Under the pieces are notes generated by a model, which worked only from the letters and a program-made list of their open reading frames with translations, did no database searches and had not been told where the DNA came from. Shown here one piece after another: positions 1 to 12,000 of a stretch of DNA of 64,000 bases (the stretch's first letter is position 1; each line of letters starts with the position of its first letter). Position numbers and translations under genes: made by a program. Origin of the DNA: Xiphophorus maculatus (Eukaryota > Chordata > Actinopteri > Cyprinodontiformes > Poeciliidae); the NCBI RefSeq assembly GCF_002775205.1, contig NC_036451.1, forward strand, positions 21,004,351 through 21,068,350. The letters are read 5' to 3'.

Positions 1-220
1 AAATATCTTTCAAGTGATATTTTATAAATATAGTATTTTTATAACAACTGAAGGTAACATAGTTACTTGATTGTACTTCAAAATGGCACTATGAGCCTGG
101 AAAATACATAAAATCTTTAATAAAAACCTATTTAGTGCTGAGTTTTCCAGATATGACATTTTGAATAATAATCTCACTCTTCATATTAAAACATGGTGTG
201 TATCTGTGTTTGCTCTGCAG

Positions 221-396
221 GAAAACGTGTGTGTCTTGGTGAAGGCCTCGCCAAGATGGAGCTGTTCCTGTTCTTTGTTGGCTTACTGCAGAAGTTCACT
301 TTCTCCGTTCCTGACGGAGTTGAACTGAGCACTGAAGGAATCACTGGAACGACACGAGTGCCTCATCCCTACAAGGTGTCTGCTAAGGCTCGCTGA
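221..396 (+). CDS. Cytochrome P450 family 2, last exon of an upstream copy (A')
   Basis: This is the 3'-terminal exon of a microsomal P450 whose earlier exons lie left of the window; positions 1-220 are its last intron, ending in tgctctgcag. Completed by one base from the previous exon, it reads [12 protein letters not shown], the second half of the haem-binding FxxGxRxCxG signature with the axial cysteine, and runs to a TGA stop at 394-396. It encodes 58 residues plus stop, like exon 9 of the complete gene at 3,532-6,885, from which it differs by only four substitutions, one of them amino-acid changing (Asp to Gly in VPDGVE/VPGGVE). The frame is intact, so the gene is probably functional, but this cannot be judged from one exon. 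CYP2 enzymes are ER-membrane monooxygenases of fatty acids and xenobiotics. Confidence 0.9.
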
Positions 397-1286
397 GCTG
401 AGGACTTTTCACTAAACCTGGTTTCTGCTCAACAGTCGGCTGCCACAGCTTTAGAGGTTGCTGCTTGTTAAGAGTCCTTGTAGATGTGATGATATTCTGA
501 GTAAGAGTTTAATTAATCATCATTAAAGACATCATACTTTGAGTTACTGAATTCAAATAGGACTGAGAAATAACTTGTCTTTTACAACAATGACTTCCTA
601 AAAACTTTCTTAAAACAAAAAATATATATATGTTCACATTCTCCATTTTATTGAAAAGATTAAAGAGAATGTACCAAGTACAGAAATTAGGTAAAGTGTG
701 TATTTATGAAGATATTCCCGTCTTCCCAAAAACAGTTGTTGAATTATAAAATTCAACAATTTTATAATTGTTGAATAACATACAAATACAATTAGTTTGT
801 ATGTTAATTTTGATTAACATGCAAAGGTAAACCTGTTGTTTTGGCTTTATTATGAGAGCACACTAAATGATCCTGCAACAGTTATGATGCTGTTATGCAA
901 AGATTTTTTAAAATCCATTTACATTTTAAGAAATGTTTATTTGTTTACAAATGAACATTTGTAACATGAACACTTTCCTGGCGTTTGAGTAAAAGAGGCT
1001 TTATGTCCTGATTATTTATCCATTCATGGCCAATCATTCTGGCCTATTGAGAGTCAATCTCCTCACATCATTTAACTAAACCTTTGAACTAGACACATAG
1101 CCTGGGGTAGGACATGTCTGAAGACACATTTTTCAGGTATTTATGGTGGATCAGCCTTCCTTAACTTTGCCAGTGCATCAAGCGTTGATATTTTCTACTT
1201 CTAGTTACTCCAGGTTTCAGTTCTGTAATGGCAGCAACAGAGGAGAGAGTGGGTTCCTGGTAGGTTCATGTTTGAACCTTCTCAAA

Positions 1287-1333
<47 letters not shown>

Positions 1334-2074
1334 TCTAAACATTTTTTACTGTTGACAATTTACAACAAGATGTTTGATGGTCTTGTGACCAATATTCTGA
1401 CTGTTTGAATATCGTTGTATCAATCTGAAATCTTTTTTTTACAATATCAGAGTCTTTTTGGCTCATTTTGCCAGACGAATAAAAGCCGTCTGCCTTGATG
1501 TAAGGTGTTGATTTCCTTAAGCCACACCCTCCCTCAGTATGCAGATACACATCATCTGGTATGCTCACTGTGCTTTGCTCCATCTTGGCTGGTACTGTAG
1601 TGTCTGAAGGAAAGGTATGAGAATTTGCTCACAGTGAAGACCTGCAGGCCACTGCACATAGAGGTGTGTGCCGATACAGACAATTGCTTGAAGAATTAAC
1701 ATACATAAGTGATGGTTAGACTACTGGTTAGAGGGCTGCTTAAGACAAGGGCTGAGCGTTCCCCTTTCAGCAGGACAATCTACATACTGCCAGAGCTACA
1801 ACAGAACAGTTTCTATGAAAGCATACTGAAGTGACAGAACGACCCACTTTACGTCTATAATTGAATTCAATTGAAAATCAGAGTCAAGCTGCGAAAACTG
1901 ATGTTCACAGATGTTCTTGATCCAACTGGAATGAGCCTGGTCGGTTCTGGAATAACTGTCGATAATTTTTTTTCTGAAATTTGATAGAAAAATACTCAAA
2001 AAGACCTGCAGTTAGTAGTAATTTCACTTGTCTATTGTTTGATGTCAGAGGGTTTCGGGGGGCGGGTTGGATCT
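397..2074. other. Spacer downstream of CYP2 copy A'
   Basis: No coding exon is visible. The first 600 bases resemble the spacer after the complete copy A (from about 6,886): both carry the gctgaggactttt context after the stop, then a shared taggac.gag motif. This stretch therefore belongs to the duplicated unit. A TA microsatellite lies at 1,289-1,329. The remaining sequence is AT-rich without recognisable structure. Confidence 0.6.
1289..1329. repeat. (TA)n microsatellite
   Basis: An uninterrupted run of about 20 TA units. It is likely length-polymorphic. No function is implied. Confidence 0.95.
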
Positions 2075-2190
2075 CCTTACTTATCCATCCATCCACTTTC
2101 TGTACTTGCTTGTCTGTGCCTATCTTCAGCAGACAATGGGCGATAAGCGGGACAGAACCTGGACAGGTCGCCAGTCTATCACAGCATGTT
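2075..2190 (+). repeat. Teleost interspersed repeat fragment
   Basis: It starts with a ccatccatccactttct-type segment and continues into gacaggtcgccagtctatcacag. This wording recurs, diverged, at 8,555-8,640 and 29,080-29,190, and in reverse orientation at 22,372-22,506. I recognise it as a very common fish dispersed repeat, probably a retroelement 3' tail, but cannot name the family with certainty. It sits at the same place relative to the P450 relic as the 8.6-kb copy does to gene B. Confidence 0.6.
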
Positions 2191-2592
2191 GGTACTGCAC
2201 ATCATGGGTTCAGATCTACAAATGTTTTACTTTACTGACATCTGCTGGTTGGTTCCAGTACGAAAGGCAGACATGCATTTTTCACTGTTGTTCCTGCGCA
2301 ACCATACAAATGTCCTGCAGTCTCTTATCCACTTTCTGAACATTCATAATAAATGTTTATACCACTGAAATATCAAACACAAACAAACCCCAAATCCATG
2401 AAACCCAGCTGAACAAAGCAGATACACAGTACAAATGAGTGAGTAGACTGATTCAGTCACACACACCATGTCTACCAAAGCTGGAGTCAGCAGAGAAGCA
2501 GCCCATCTCAGAACCATGTGGACAGAAATCCTAATCAGCCTCATTTCTTTCCTCCTCTCCTCACTGTGACAATGTCGCTCTGCAGCAGATAA
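2190..2592 (+). pseudogene. 5' relic of a CYP2 gene (promoter, leader and six codons)
   Basis: This stretch aligns by eye, with small gaps, to the upstream flank and first codons of the complete gene at 9,020. Shared strings include atgagtgagtagactgatt, gacatctgctggttggtt and the leader ending cactgtgacaatg. The start codon is at 2,572-2,574. Similarity continues through ATGTCGCTCTGCAGC, matching ATGTGGCTCTGCAGC of the intact gene, and stops at about 2,586, where an in-frame TAA follows at 2,590-2,592. No later P450 exon is found before the next gene begins. The simplest reading is that a second gene-B copy lost everything after its first five codons. The 2.2-kb distance from copy A' matches the 2.1-kb distance between complete genes A and B. 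Confidence 0.8.
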
Positions 2593-3531
2593 ACTTTTTA
2601 AGCCAACTGCAAGTAAAAACTTTAAATACTTAAGGTAATTTTTCTTATTTTATCTTTTTTTGCCTAGTTTAAGTTGTAAACTAGTCCACCTGATTTAAGC
2701 TCATTTACAATCAGATGCACTGTAAATATGGTCTGTGCCTTCTGCTATCAATGTACTTTGTCCAGTTAGCATGGCTTTTACCCAAGAACACACAATCTGA
2801 ACAGTACGTTTGCAGACTGCAGCAAAGTTGACAGGGTCAAAAGCAACAGATATTAACTTGCAGAAGATGGGTGTTATTAAAGAAGCCTCGATTAAAGTCC
2901 GTGAAAATGTAAACCAGGTTCGGCTTCATTCACTTCCGTCGCTATACCGACAGATGGACTACAATACTAAAACAATTTGGTCTGCAGAAAGGATCATCAG
3001 CGGTGACTTTCTTTCCATCCAAGAAAAGCCAGCTAACGTCTAGATCCAACGGTTTAACCTTTAAACACGTCACCGCAGAGACAATTTCTCCATGCACAAA
3101 CTCAAATGTGTCCGTTTCTGTGGACACATTGATCAAGATGCTTTGACTTCTCCCAAGATTCTTATGATAGTTGAGGTCAGATGTTAGATTTCCTGAGACA
3201 TTTTTATCATGGAGAACCAAAATTCAGGACAGAATTGAAATTCACAGAGGATTGTAGCAAAATTGCAGGGCACACGCTGAAATCTCATGAAGGTTAGAAT
3301 ACCACTGGTTACATCACACATATTGCAACAGGGGTTAGGTTCATGGTTCAGGTAGGAGTGGTTTGCAGTGTATTATATAACAATTTTTCCATATGTGCAG
3401 CCAGAGGAACTTTGTGTTTCTCATTTCCCTGACACTGATGTGCTTAACTCAAGATATTTCAGTCAATTCTCAACAGGCTGTATAGAAACAGAGGGTGGAA
3501 AAACAACAGCTGCCATTTTGAATATCCAACC
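2593..3531. other. Spacer and upstream region of CYP2 gene A
   Basis: No P450 exon or other coding exon is supported here; the short open frames lack splice context and known motifs. A tatataa string at 3,374-3,380, about 150 bases before the start codon, is a possible TATA element for gene A. The left edge of the stretch is the deletion boundary of the P450 relic. Confidence 0.5.
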
Positions 3532-6500
3532 ATGTGGCTCGATGATGTTTTCCTGAGTTTGGACGTCAGGGGGATACTTTTGTTTATGTTTTCCTTCCTT
3601 TTGATAGCCGACTTCATTAGGAACCGGAAACCAGCAAGCTTTCCTCCAGGACCGAAGGCTCTCCCCTTTGTGGGGAACATCTTAAGTTTGGACACCAAAC
3701 ATCCTCACGTTTATTTCAGCAAGGTATGGATTATGAAGACATAATTTATGAAAATAGTTTAACTCGAAGGCTTGAAAATAAGGCAAACTTATGCTTATAA
3801 AAAGTTCTTGTGAGCTTTTATATGAAAATGTTTTCTGAGGTTGTGCATACTTTCAGTAATTACAAATTAAGCTAAGAAATAGGAAGATATCATTTGTAGC
3901 AGCTTGATTGCCTTCAATTATGTATTGTTAAATTCAGGATCTTAAGAAAACTCTTAAACAGTTTATTAGAAAAAAGCAAATTTAAACCATGTTAACAAAA
4001 TTTTGAATTAAGCTCTATATGCACACAGTTAATGACACCATGTGGTTGAACTGTAAAAAATAAGATAAAATAAAATATAGCAGTGTTAATACTGTTCATT
4101 TTCCGTCCACAGTTGGCTGACATCTACGGAAACGTCTTCAGCTTGCGCCTTGGCAGGCAGTCTGTGGTGTTTGTGAGCGGCCACAAGATGGTGAAAGAGG
4201 CCATCGTGGGACAAGCTGAGAACTTTGTGGATCGGCCACTGAATGCAGTCTTAGAGAGGTTTTACACTGAGCCCTCAGGTGTGAAATCAGTTTCTATTTC
4301 TCAGTGCACAGTATATAAAATGCTGGGCTTTATAAACTGAAGGGCTGATGTTTACAACTCTGTGGACGTATTATTTAGGTGGTCTTTTTGCAAGCAATGG
4401 AGAGATATGGAAGAAACAGAGACGTTTTGCTTTATCTACTTTACGCACCTTTGGTCTGGGCAAAAACACCCTGGAGCTCAGCATCTGTGAGGAGGTCCGA
4501 CACCTGCAGGAGGAAATGGAGAGTGAGAAAGGTGGGTTAGATACACTGTAAAGGTCACTTTACTGATATTAATGTGCAAGGCTGTTTTTTTAAAATATGT
4601 ATATTCTTCAAAACTCCTCTTCAGGTAAACCCTTCAGCCCAGCAGGCCTCTTTAACAATGCCGTCTCCAACATTGTTTGCAACCTTGTTATGGGAAAAAG
4701 ATTTGACTACAATGACCACATGTTTCAGACGATGCTGAAGTGCATGTCTGACGGTGTTAGGCTTGAAGGAAGCATATGGGGTCAGGTAAGCCTGTTAACT
4801 CTGAATGAAGCTGCTCTGTATCACTGATTCTGACGGGTGAGATTTTTATCATGATGGGTTGGTTGTTTTATCATTTCTGTCAATACAAACAGCTTTATGA
4901 CGCATTTCCTCAAGTGATGAAATATCTGCCAGGTCCTCACAATAAAATCTTTAGCAATTATAACGCAGTAAGAGAGCTCCTTCTTGAGGAAATCCAAAAG
5001 CACAAGAAGGATCTGGATCCCAGCAACCCCAGAGACTACATCGACACTTTCCTCATTGAAATGGAGAACGTAGGTAGACCATCCACCACTGAAGCTGTTC
5101 CACTTTAACCAAAACTATTTCTGTCGAGGATTGAATCATTAACCAACGTGTTTTATGTTGTTGCAGCACAAAGACTCTAACCTGGGCTTCACAGAGAGCA
5201 ACCTGGCTTTCTGCTCTTTCGACCTCTTGGTGGCAGGAACAGAAACGACAGCCACCACATTGCTTTGGGCTTTGCTTTACCTAACAAAATACCCTGAAGT
5301 TCAAGGTGAGTGACTTTCTACAGCGCCTTTCAAAAGTAACAACACACCTTGAATGTCTCACATCTTGTCACATAGCGACCACAAACCTTAGGGACATAAT
5401 GTGTTGGTCCAACATAATCCGCATCACTGAAAATGACATTTAAAAATAATCAGATAAATTACCGCAAAATAAAATTATTTTAGCAAAGGCAACGAGCCAT
5501 TCATTTGATTCTGGTTTGTTGGAACCTGCATCTGAAAACAGCAGGACCATAGATCTGCTGGTCTAGGGTTATAGACCTCTGCTAAATATAGAGGTGCATT
5601 AAACGTTTATTCTAACGAAAAAGCAACACAAAGACCAGGATACACACCACAGAGGTTAGATATGCTGTTGTGGAGCAGTATTAACTTTTTTTCTTTTCTT
5701 TTTTACCATATTTTTACAACTGAACAAATAAAAGAAGCTAAGTATGACAGTATTTAAACATTTTCACTTGCTAAATCTAGTTCAGTAACTTAAAAACTGA
5801 CCATTGCACACTGGTCAAAGAGCTGCACCACCAGGTAAAATCTGCTTGTCAAATGTAATGGCAAGATGCTGAAAATATTATTTCAGTCAAAAAGCTCTGC
5901 AGCGAGTTCAGTTGTGTCTACTCTCTCAATGATATGAATCAAAGTAAAACACATGCCTTGTTTTAAACTGAGAAAGGAAATCTCTCTCTCTCTCCAGTCA
6001 AAGCCAAATTCATCATATTTAAATCCTATCACAGAGAAAGTCCAGGCAGAGATTGATAGAGTGATCGGACAGAGTCGCCAGCCCTCCATGGCCGACAGAC
6101 AGAACCTGCCGTACACTGATGCTGTGATCCATGAGATCCAGAGGATGGGGAACATTGTTCCTCTGAACGGATTCAGGGTCGCTTCCAAGGATACAACTCT
6201 GGGTGGTTACTTCATACCAAAGGTAAATTTACTGAGCAGTAAATGGTTAATGCATTAAAATGTGTTTTCGCATCAATGACTGACTGATGCTTTGGATTTT
6301 TCAGGGCACACCTTTAATGCCCATGTTGACATCCGTCCTGTTTGACAAATCTGAATGGGAAACTCCAGACACCTTCAACCCCGGACATTTCCTGGATGCC
6401 AATGGGAAGTTTGTGAAGAGAGAAGCATTCCTACCATTCTCTGCAGGTACAGCACTCTGATATTTATGACCTGTCATTGAGTTGTCACCATGACCAAAGT

Positions 6501-6885
6501 GTCCTGCCGACATGTAACCAATGTCGACCAATGTCAAACCAGCATGGTTTGGTTGCATGGGACGTGTCTGACTAAGATTAAAGGAAAGTTTTTAAAACCT
6601 ATGATGAAAATTTTTTAGTGCTCCACCTATGTTTTCCAAGAATAACATTATGAATAATAATCTCACTCTTCATATTAAAACATGGTGTGTATCTGTGTTT
6701 GCTCTGCAGGAAAACGTGTGTGTCTTGGTGAAGGCCTCGCTAAGATGGAGCTGTTCCTGTTCTTTGTTGGCTTACTGCAGAAGTTCACTTTCTCCGTTCC
6801 TGGCGGAGTTGAACTGAGCACTGAAGGAATTACTGGGACGACACGAGTGCCTCATCCCTACAAGGTGTCTGCTAAGGCTCGCTGA
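3532..6885 (+). CDS. Cytochrome P450 family 2, CYP2J-like, gene A (complete, 9 exons)
   Basis: Exons: 3532-3723, 4113-4278, 4379-4531, 4625-4785, 4893-5069, 5167-5305, 6035-6222, 6305-6446, 6710-6885; all junctions are GT-AG and phases close to 497 residues. The nine-exon plan is that of vertebrate CYP2 genes. Visible landmarks are an N-terminal membrane anchor (about residues 10-28), the proline hinge [13 protein letters not shown], the I-helix AGTETT (306-311), the K-helix EIQR and the haem loop [10 protein letters not shown] with Cys444 as iron ligand. The family sits on the ER face with P450 reductase and oxidises polyunsaturated fatty acids and xenobiotics; the substrate is not readable here. 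The position tail to tail with hook1 argues for the CYP2J-related fish clans (CYP2N/2P/2V/2AD), which I cannot separate by eye. Intron 6 carries a transposon fragment. Confidence 0.95.
5315..5460 (+). repeat. Tc1-like transposon end fragment in CYP2 gene A intron 6
   Basis: The stretch cagcgcctttcaaaagtaac, followed by tctcacatcttgtcacatagc and accacaaacctt, has the wording of terminal regions of fish Tc1-like elements (gcctt.caaaagtattcac, ttttgtcacgttacaaccacaaac). No transposase coding is left next to it. The assignment is from memory of the family. Confidence 0.55.
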
Positions 6886-7539
6886 GCTGAGGACTTTTTA
6901 CCAGACTTGTTTCTGCTCATCAGAAAACTGACCGTAATGATTTTGGCATAGGTGCTTGTTAAAAAAGCATGTTGAGTGAATTAATCCCCATTAAAGGTAT
7001 TATACTTTGCCCTGACTCCAAATAGGACCGAGCAAGAATTTGTCTTAAATAGCATCTCCCTAAAACTAAATCTGAAAATGAAAATATTGTTTGTGAAATG
7101 TTTGCATCCTCCATTTTATTGAACAGAGTAAAAAGAACATACCAAATACAGAAATGTGTATTTTTATACACAGGCTGAATGGATAAACTGTATTGTTGAG
7201 GAATTATTTCATAACAACTTTGTTTTGGCTTAAAAGAGAGCACAATAAATGACTACAATTATGATGCTGTAATAGAACATTTCGGTTTTTAGCCTTATGG
7301 ATGGAACTGATACTTTTTACCATTTATTTACTGATTATATCTGCTGTGTTTTTGTATTTCTTCAAGATATGTTTTTCCATTAAAGAAGTTTCAAGATAAT
7401 GTTTAGATGTTTCCGCAGCTTTGATAGTATAAGAGACCTGAAGACATCTTGGGTAAAATGCCAAGCCTGGCAATTGTCTTAAAGAACTGACATGTGTGGA
7501 ATGTAGTTTGTACCCTTGTTAGACTCTGCACCCATGACT

Positions 7540-7835
7540 GACAAAGAAGAATTAGAAGTTTCTGCCGAAATCCTCATCGACTCTCTTTCCTGCCACAAAA
7601 TCGTCCCCTCCAAGTGGTGAGGGATAGTTCATGAGGTGGGGGTGATGGTTGTCTCTGTGGTCCATCTGGCAATAGAGCTCAGACTTTGGGTGGGTCTTTT
7701 CCTTGCTGTGACTATGTAACGATGTGATGTGACTGCGTTCAGGGCTCTTCTCCTGACTGCGTTCAGTGAGACGGGTCCTCGAACGCTTTTGCCTTCGAAT
7801 AAAGAAACTTAAAGACAAAGATTAATCTTTCTCTT
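7540..7835 (+). mobile_element. Possible solo-LTR-like or retroelement end
   Basis: A locally GC-richer block ends in a polyadenylation-like AATAAA about 20 bases after cgaacgcttttgcc and then returns to AT-rich DNA, as in R/U5-type ends of LTRs. It contains a near repeat of ctgactgcgttcag at about 7,732 and 7,755. I could not define TG...CA ends or a target duplication, so this is only a suggestion. The minus-strand open frame across it has no recognisable domain. Confidence 0.25.
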
Positions 7836-8498
7836 GTTATTGAAATGGCTTATCATTATTTGATAAATGAAATTTCCATAATAATGCGATTATGGAAGTG
7901 AATGATTTTTTTTTTTCATTTTGCTGTTAATGTCAGAATAATAAACAGTCTAACTGTACAAATAAATATTTCTTACATGTAAAACAAAAAGCTTTCACTT
8001 TATCCACCCTTATTTTCAGTAACATTCACAAGCTTTTCACTCATGAGGTCTGTCAGTTTCCTCATCTATTCGACGTTTTACATAGAAGCACCTGCTGCTT
8101 CCTGTACTCTGATCAGAGGTCAACTCCTTCACTAGTACCATCTCATTAAGAAGAGCTAACAAGTTCTCAGTAAGGGTTAGGATGTGTACAACTCACCTAG
8201 CCTCAGAGGCGAGACCAGGTCTCAACGTGGCAAGGCAGGAAGATGCAAGGTGACAAACAAGAATAACATTCCATCCAATTTCTTTTGGCACAATGACAAG
8301 ACAGAATTAGTGCAGTTCCTGGCAGACATGGTTCCTCAAATGCCTGCACTAAACTTGGTCAGTGTCACAAAAGGGCCTTCTGTCATCAGCACTCATGAAG
8401 CTGGTCTTCAGGGACTGGAGAACCAGGGGCTCTCGTGGGGAAGCTGACAGCTGCATTTTTGTGTATGCCAAATATGCTGCAAAACATTGGAGCGAAGC

Positions 8499-8538
8499 CA
8501 TCATGATCAAGGCGAATAAATATGCCTTAATCATGATG
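8499..8538. repeat. Short inverted repeat (hairpin)
   Basis: The arms catcatgatcaaggc (8,499-8,513) and gccttaatcatgatg (8,524-8,538) pair except for one mismatch around a 10-base loop. It may be the centre of a decayed palindromic element. No gene function is assigned. Confidence 0.7.
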
Positions 8539-8554
8539 ACTTTGCACTGATAGG

Positions 8555-8640
8555 TGGTGTGATGGGGGGTTATCTCCAGCAGTCAATGGGTGAGAGGCAG
8601 AGTACAACCTCAGCAGATCATCAGTAATTAATTGCTACTT
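8555..8640 (+). repeat. Teleost interspersed repeat fragment (same family as 2,075-2,190)
   Basis: The string ggttatctccagcagtcaat and gtgagaggcagagtacaacc correspond to the middle of the dispersed repeat at 2,075-2,190. Both copies lie just before the same P450 promoter homology, so the insertion predates the tandem duplication. Confidence 0.5.
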
Positions 8641-9019
8641 CACATCATGGCTTGAAATCCACAAATATTTTACTCTGCTGACATCTGCTGGTTGGTTAAA
8701 GTAAAAATGGCAGACATACACTTCACTAAAAGAAATAAGAGAATATATAGTTGAATGACCTGCAGTCTCTTATCCCGTTTCTGAAAATTCATGCTAAATG
8801 TTTGTACCACTGAAATATCATAAAACCCAAACAAAACCCAAATCCGTGAAACCCAGCTGGCCAAAGCAGATGCACATTACAAATGAGTGAGTAGACTGAT
8901 TCAGTCACACACTTCACATTTACCAGACCTGGAGTCAGCAGAGTACCAGCCCATCTCAGAACCACGTGGACAGAAATCTTGATAAGCCTTCTTTCTTCCC
9001 TCCTCTCTTCACTGTGACA

Positions 9020-12000
9020 ATGTGGCTCTGCAGCTTGTGCCAGTGGTTCAGTCTCAGATGGATGCTGATTTTGATTTTTGCGATCCTAATCGTCGTAAAT
9101 TTGCTCAACAGAAAGGATCCGCCTCACTTTCCACCAGGACCGCCTGCACTTCCTTTTTTTGGGAACATCTTCAGCATTGAATCCAAGCAGCCTCATATTT
9201 ACCTCACTAAGGTAAAAAAAAAAAAAAAAAAAGCAGCTGAAATAAGAAAATATTGGTAGTGCAGCATTTTAACACAATTGTTGCCTGACATAAAAATTGC
9301 AAATTTTCATAAAAGTCTACCATTTCTTACATTTTTAGAGATGTTTTACTTCAAAAATTGCAACAAAAAAAAAATGATGCTTGGTCGCAGTGTCAACAAC
9401 AAATTGACTGCATTATTTTAGAGTCACATGCTCCACAATAGAACCCTTCTACTCTGATTCTGCAATCACAGCTTGCTGATGTTTATGGGAATGTGTTCTG
9501 CATACGTCTGGGAAGACACAAAACAGTGTTTTTGTCCGGGTGGAAGACGGTGAAAGAGGCGTTAGTAACACAGGCAGAAAACTTTGCAGACCGGCCTCAC
9601 AGTCCAATGGCAACCAGGATTTACTCAGGAAACTCAGGTGAGTCAGGTTGGTCAGATTTAGAGCATCAGGGCAACCAACACTTGAGGGATGTTCGATTTC
9701 TTTGCCTTTTCTAGGTGGTCTTTTCTTTAGCAATGGAAAGGTGTGGAGGAGACAACGGCGCTTTGCCATGGCCATGTTGCGTACCTTTGGTATGGCCAAG
9801 GGCTCCATGGAGAAGAACATCTGTCAGGAGAGTCGACACCTGCAGGAGGCCATGGAGAAGGAGGAAGGTTGACAGCAGCGGAAAACAGACCAGATTTTTT
9901 GCACAGATAGCGTCTTGTATTTAAAGACTTCTGTCTTCTTACTAGGTAAATCCTTTGACCCGGTGCCACTTCTGAACAATGCTGTGTCCAACATCATCTG
10001 CCAGATTGTGTTTGGGAGAAGGTTTGACTACAGTGACCAGGACCTCCAGAGCATGCTGAGGAATCTGACAGACATGGCCTACCTGGAAGGCTCAATATGG
10101 GCCCTGGTAAGATACAGAGAAAGTTGCAGGGTGTACGGTAATAAAAAATGAAAAAGGAGATTCCCCTGAACAGATATTGGTGATTTTAACTCAAACAGCA
10201 CTTTATTAATTCTACCAAGAATGAGAACAGCAAGCATACATGTTCAGTCTAGTCTGATCCAATTAGATGGAGTCACTACCCACTTTTCCTGAGTTATGAA
10301 AAGTTTCTTCACATTATGGGAATGTTTCTGGCTCAGCATTAGGATGTTTGCAAAGAGTTTTGAAACATTGAAAATGGAGGAGTGCTTCATTCTTATCCAA
10401 ACCCTCCTTAAATTCCAGTAGGGCGAGAAACAATCTGCCTCACATGAGCGCAGCTGTTGCTGCAAAAGAAGATTACCGTAATATTTTCCCCAAATTGTAC
10501 AAAGTATCAAAAGAAGCTATTCTCTAAAATTCCACTAATAGTGTAAAAGTCAGAAAGCAATAAATTTTTTTGCAGTCAGTACGTTTTGATGCACTTATTT
10601 TTTCATCTCTTAACAGCTTTATGATGCTTTCCCAGCAATAATGAGACACTTGCCAGGGCCTCACAATGGCATCTTCAGCAGCTCCAGCTCTCTGAAGGCA
10701 TCCATCAGGAAAGAGATAGAAAGACACAAGCTGGATCTGGATCTAAGCAACCCACGAGATTACATCGACAACTTCCTTATAGAGGAAAGAGTATGGGACT
10801 CGCTTTGGTTCAACCAAAAAAAAAGAAAAAAGGCTGTGAAATATCACATTTAAGACTTGACCGTGTATCTGTCTCTTCATTGTTGCTCAACAGCACAACA
10901 GAAAGCAGGATGTGGGATTTGTGGAAGAAAACCTGGTTCTGTGTTGTCTTGATCTGTTCTTGGCTGGCAGTGAAACTACTTCAAAGACTCTGCAGTGGGG
11001 ACTTCTGTACCTTATAAAATATCCTCACATCCAGGGTGAGCTCAGATCAGAACCATGTTCACCAACAGATCAAATTACCAAAGGAAGACTACTGCATGTG
11101 GTCAGCAACTGGATTTGATTTGCTTTATAGACAAAGTCCAGGAAGAGATAGACAAAGTGGTCGGACAGAGCCGCCAGCCCACCATGGCAGACAGATCCAA
11201 CATGCCCTACACTGATGCTGTTATCCATGAGATCCAAAGGATGGGAAACATCGTTCCCCTCAACGCACTCAGGATGGCTGCCAGGGACACAGTGCTGAGC
11301 GGTTACTTCATACCAAAGGTGTGTCTGATCATCCCCCCGAACACATACCACATTTGAATGTTTTAAACAAGCAAGAGTCTGAAGCAACAACAGATGACTT
11401 TGCAAAAGCCACAGAAGATTCTCACAGGGTGATTTTATCTGCCACAAAGAATAGTAAAACCAATATGTTACCGTGGACTTTAGTTGCTCTAGTTGTAAAG
11501 TCTTTGCACAATTCAGGATCAAACATGTCCTTATATTCTGGGAATTATCATTTGATACTTGACATTAGCAAATTTCTGAAAAAAAAATGTATCTTCACAA
11601 AACTTTCTGTATTTTGATTTTTTTTCTATTATTTCCTTCTGCAACCAGTATTTGAGTGATTCTTTTCAAGCCCATTTCCAGATTTTAAGTGTTGTAATCC
11701 GTCATTTGTCGTCTCATAAGTCTGTTTTCTTTCTTTGCAGGGGACGACTGTGATGCCTAACCTGACCTCTGTTCTTTTTGACAAGAACGAATGGGAAACC
11801 CCCGACAGTTTCAACCCCAAACACTTCCTGGATGAAGACGGCAGGTTCATAAAGAAGGAAGCATTTTTACCTTTCTCCGCCGGTAACAACTGCATTTAAG
11901 TGATAATTCTGCACATAAACTTAGTTTGGAATTATGATTTTGAACAGGAAAGACACACTGGTAAAAATGATCTAAGAGGAAACAGAAACCATGCGTTTAA

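Larger units (their letters stand above)
6886..9019. other. Spacer between CYP2 genes A and B
   Basis: The region holds the 3' flank of gene A, with a possible poly(A) signal AATAAA near 7,244, a possible retroelement end near 7,540-7,830, a hairpin at 8,499-8,538, a dispersed-repeat fragment at 8,555-8,640 and the gene-B promoter flank. From about 8,640 to 9,019 it is similar to the relic at 2,190-2,592. The short open frames are not supported as genes. Confidence 0.6.

Noticed and set aside
2810-3220. Small genes between the P450 relic and gene A
   Set aside because: Overlapping open frames on both strands have no motif and no splice sites. They are expected by chance.
7552-7818. Minus-strand protein-coding gene of 88 residues
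   Set aside because: It is basic and low in complexity, with no splice context or recognisable domain. It lies in a block that looks like a retroelement end.
8966-9019. Upstream ATG of CYP2 gene B as the true start
   Set aside because: It would put 18 polar residues before the membrane anchor, unlike gene A and the family. The ATG at 9,020 gives the standard N-terminus and equals the relic's start.
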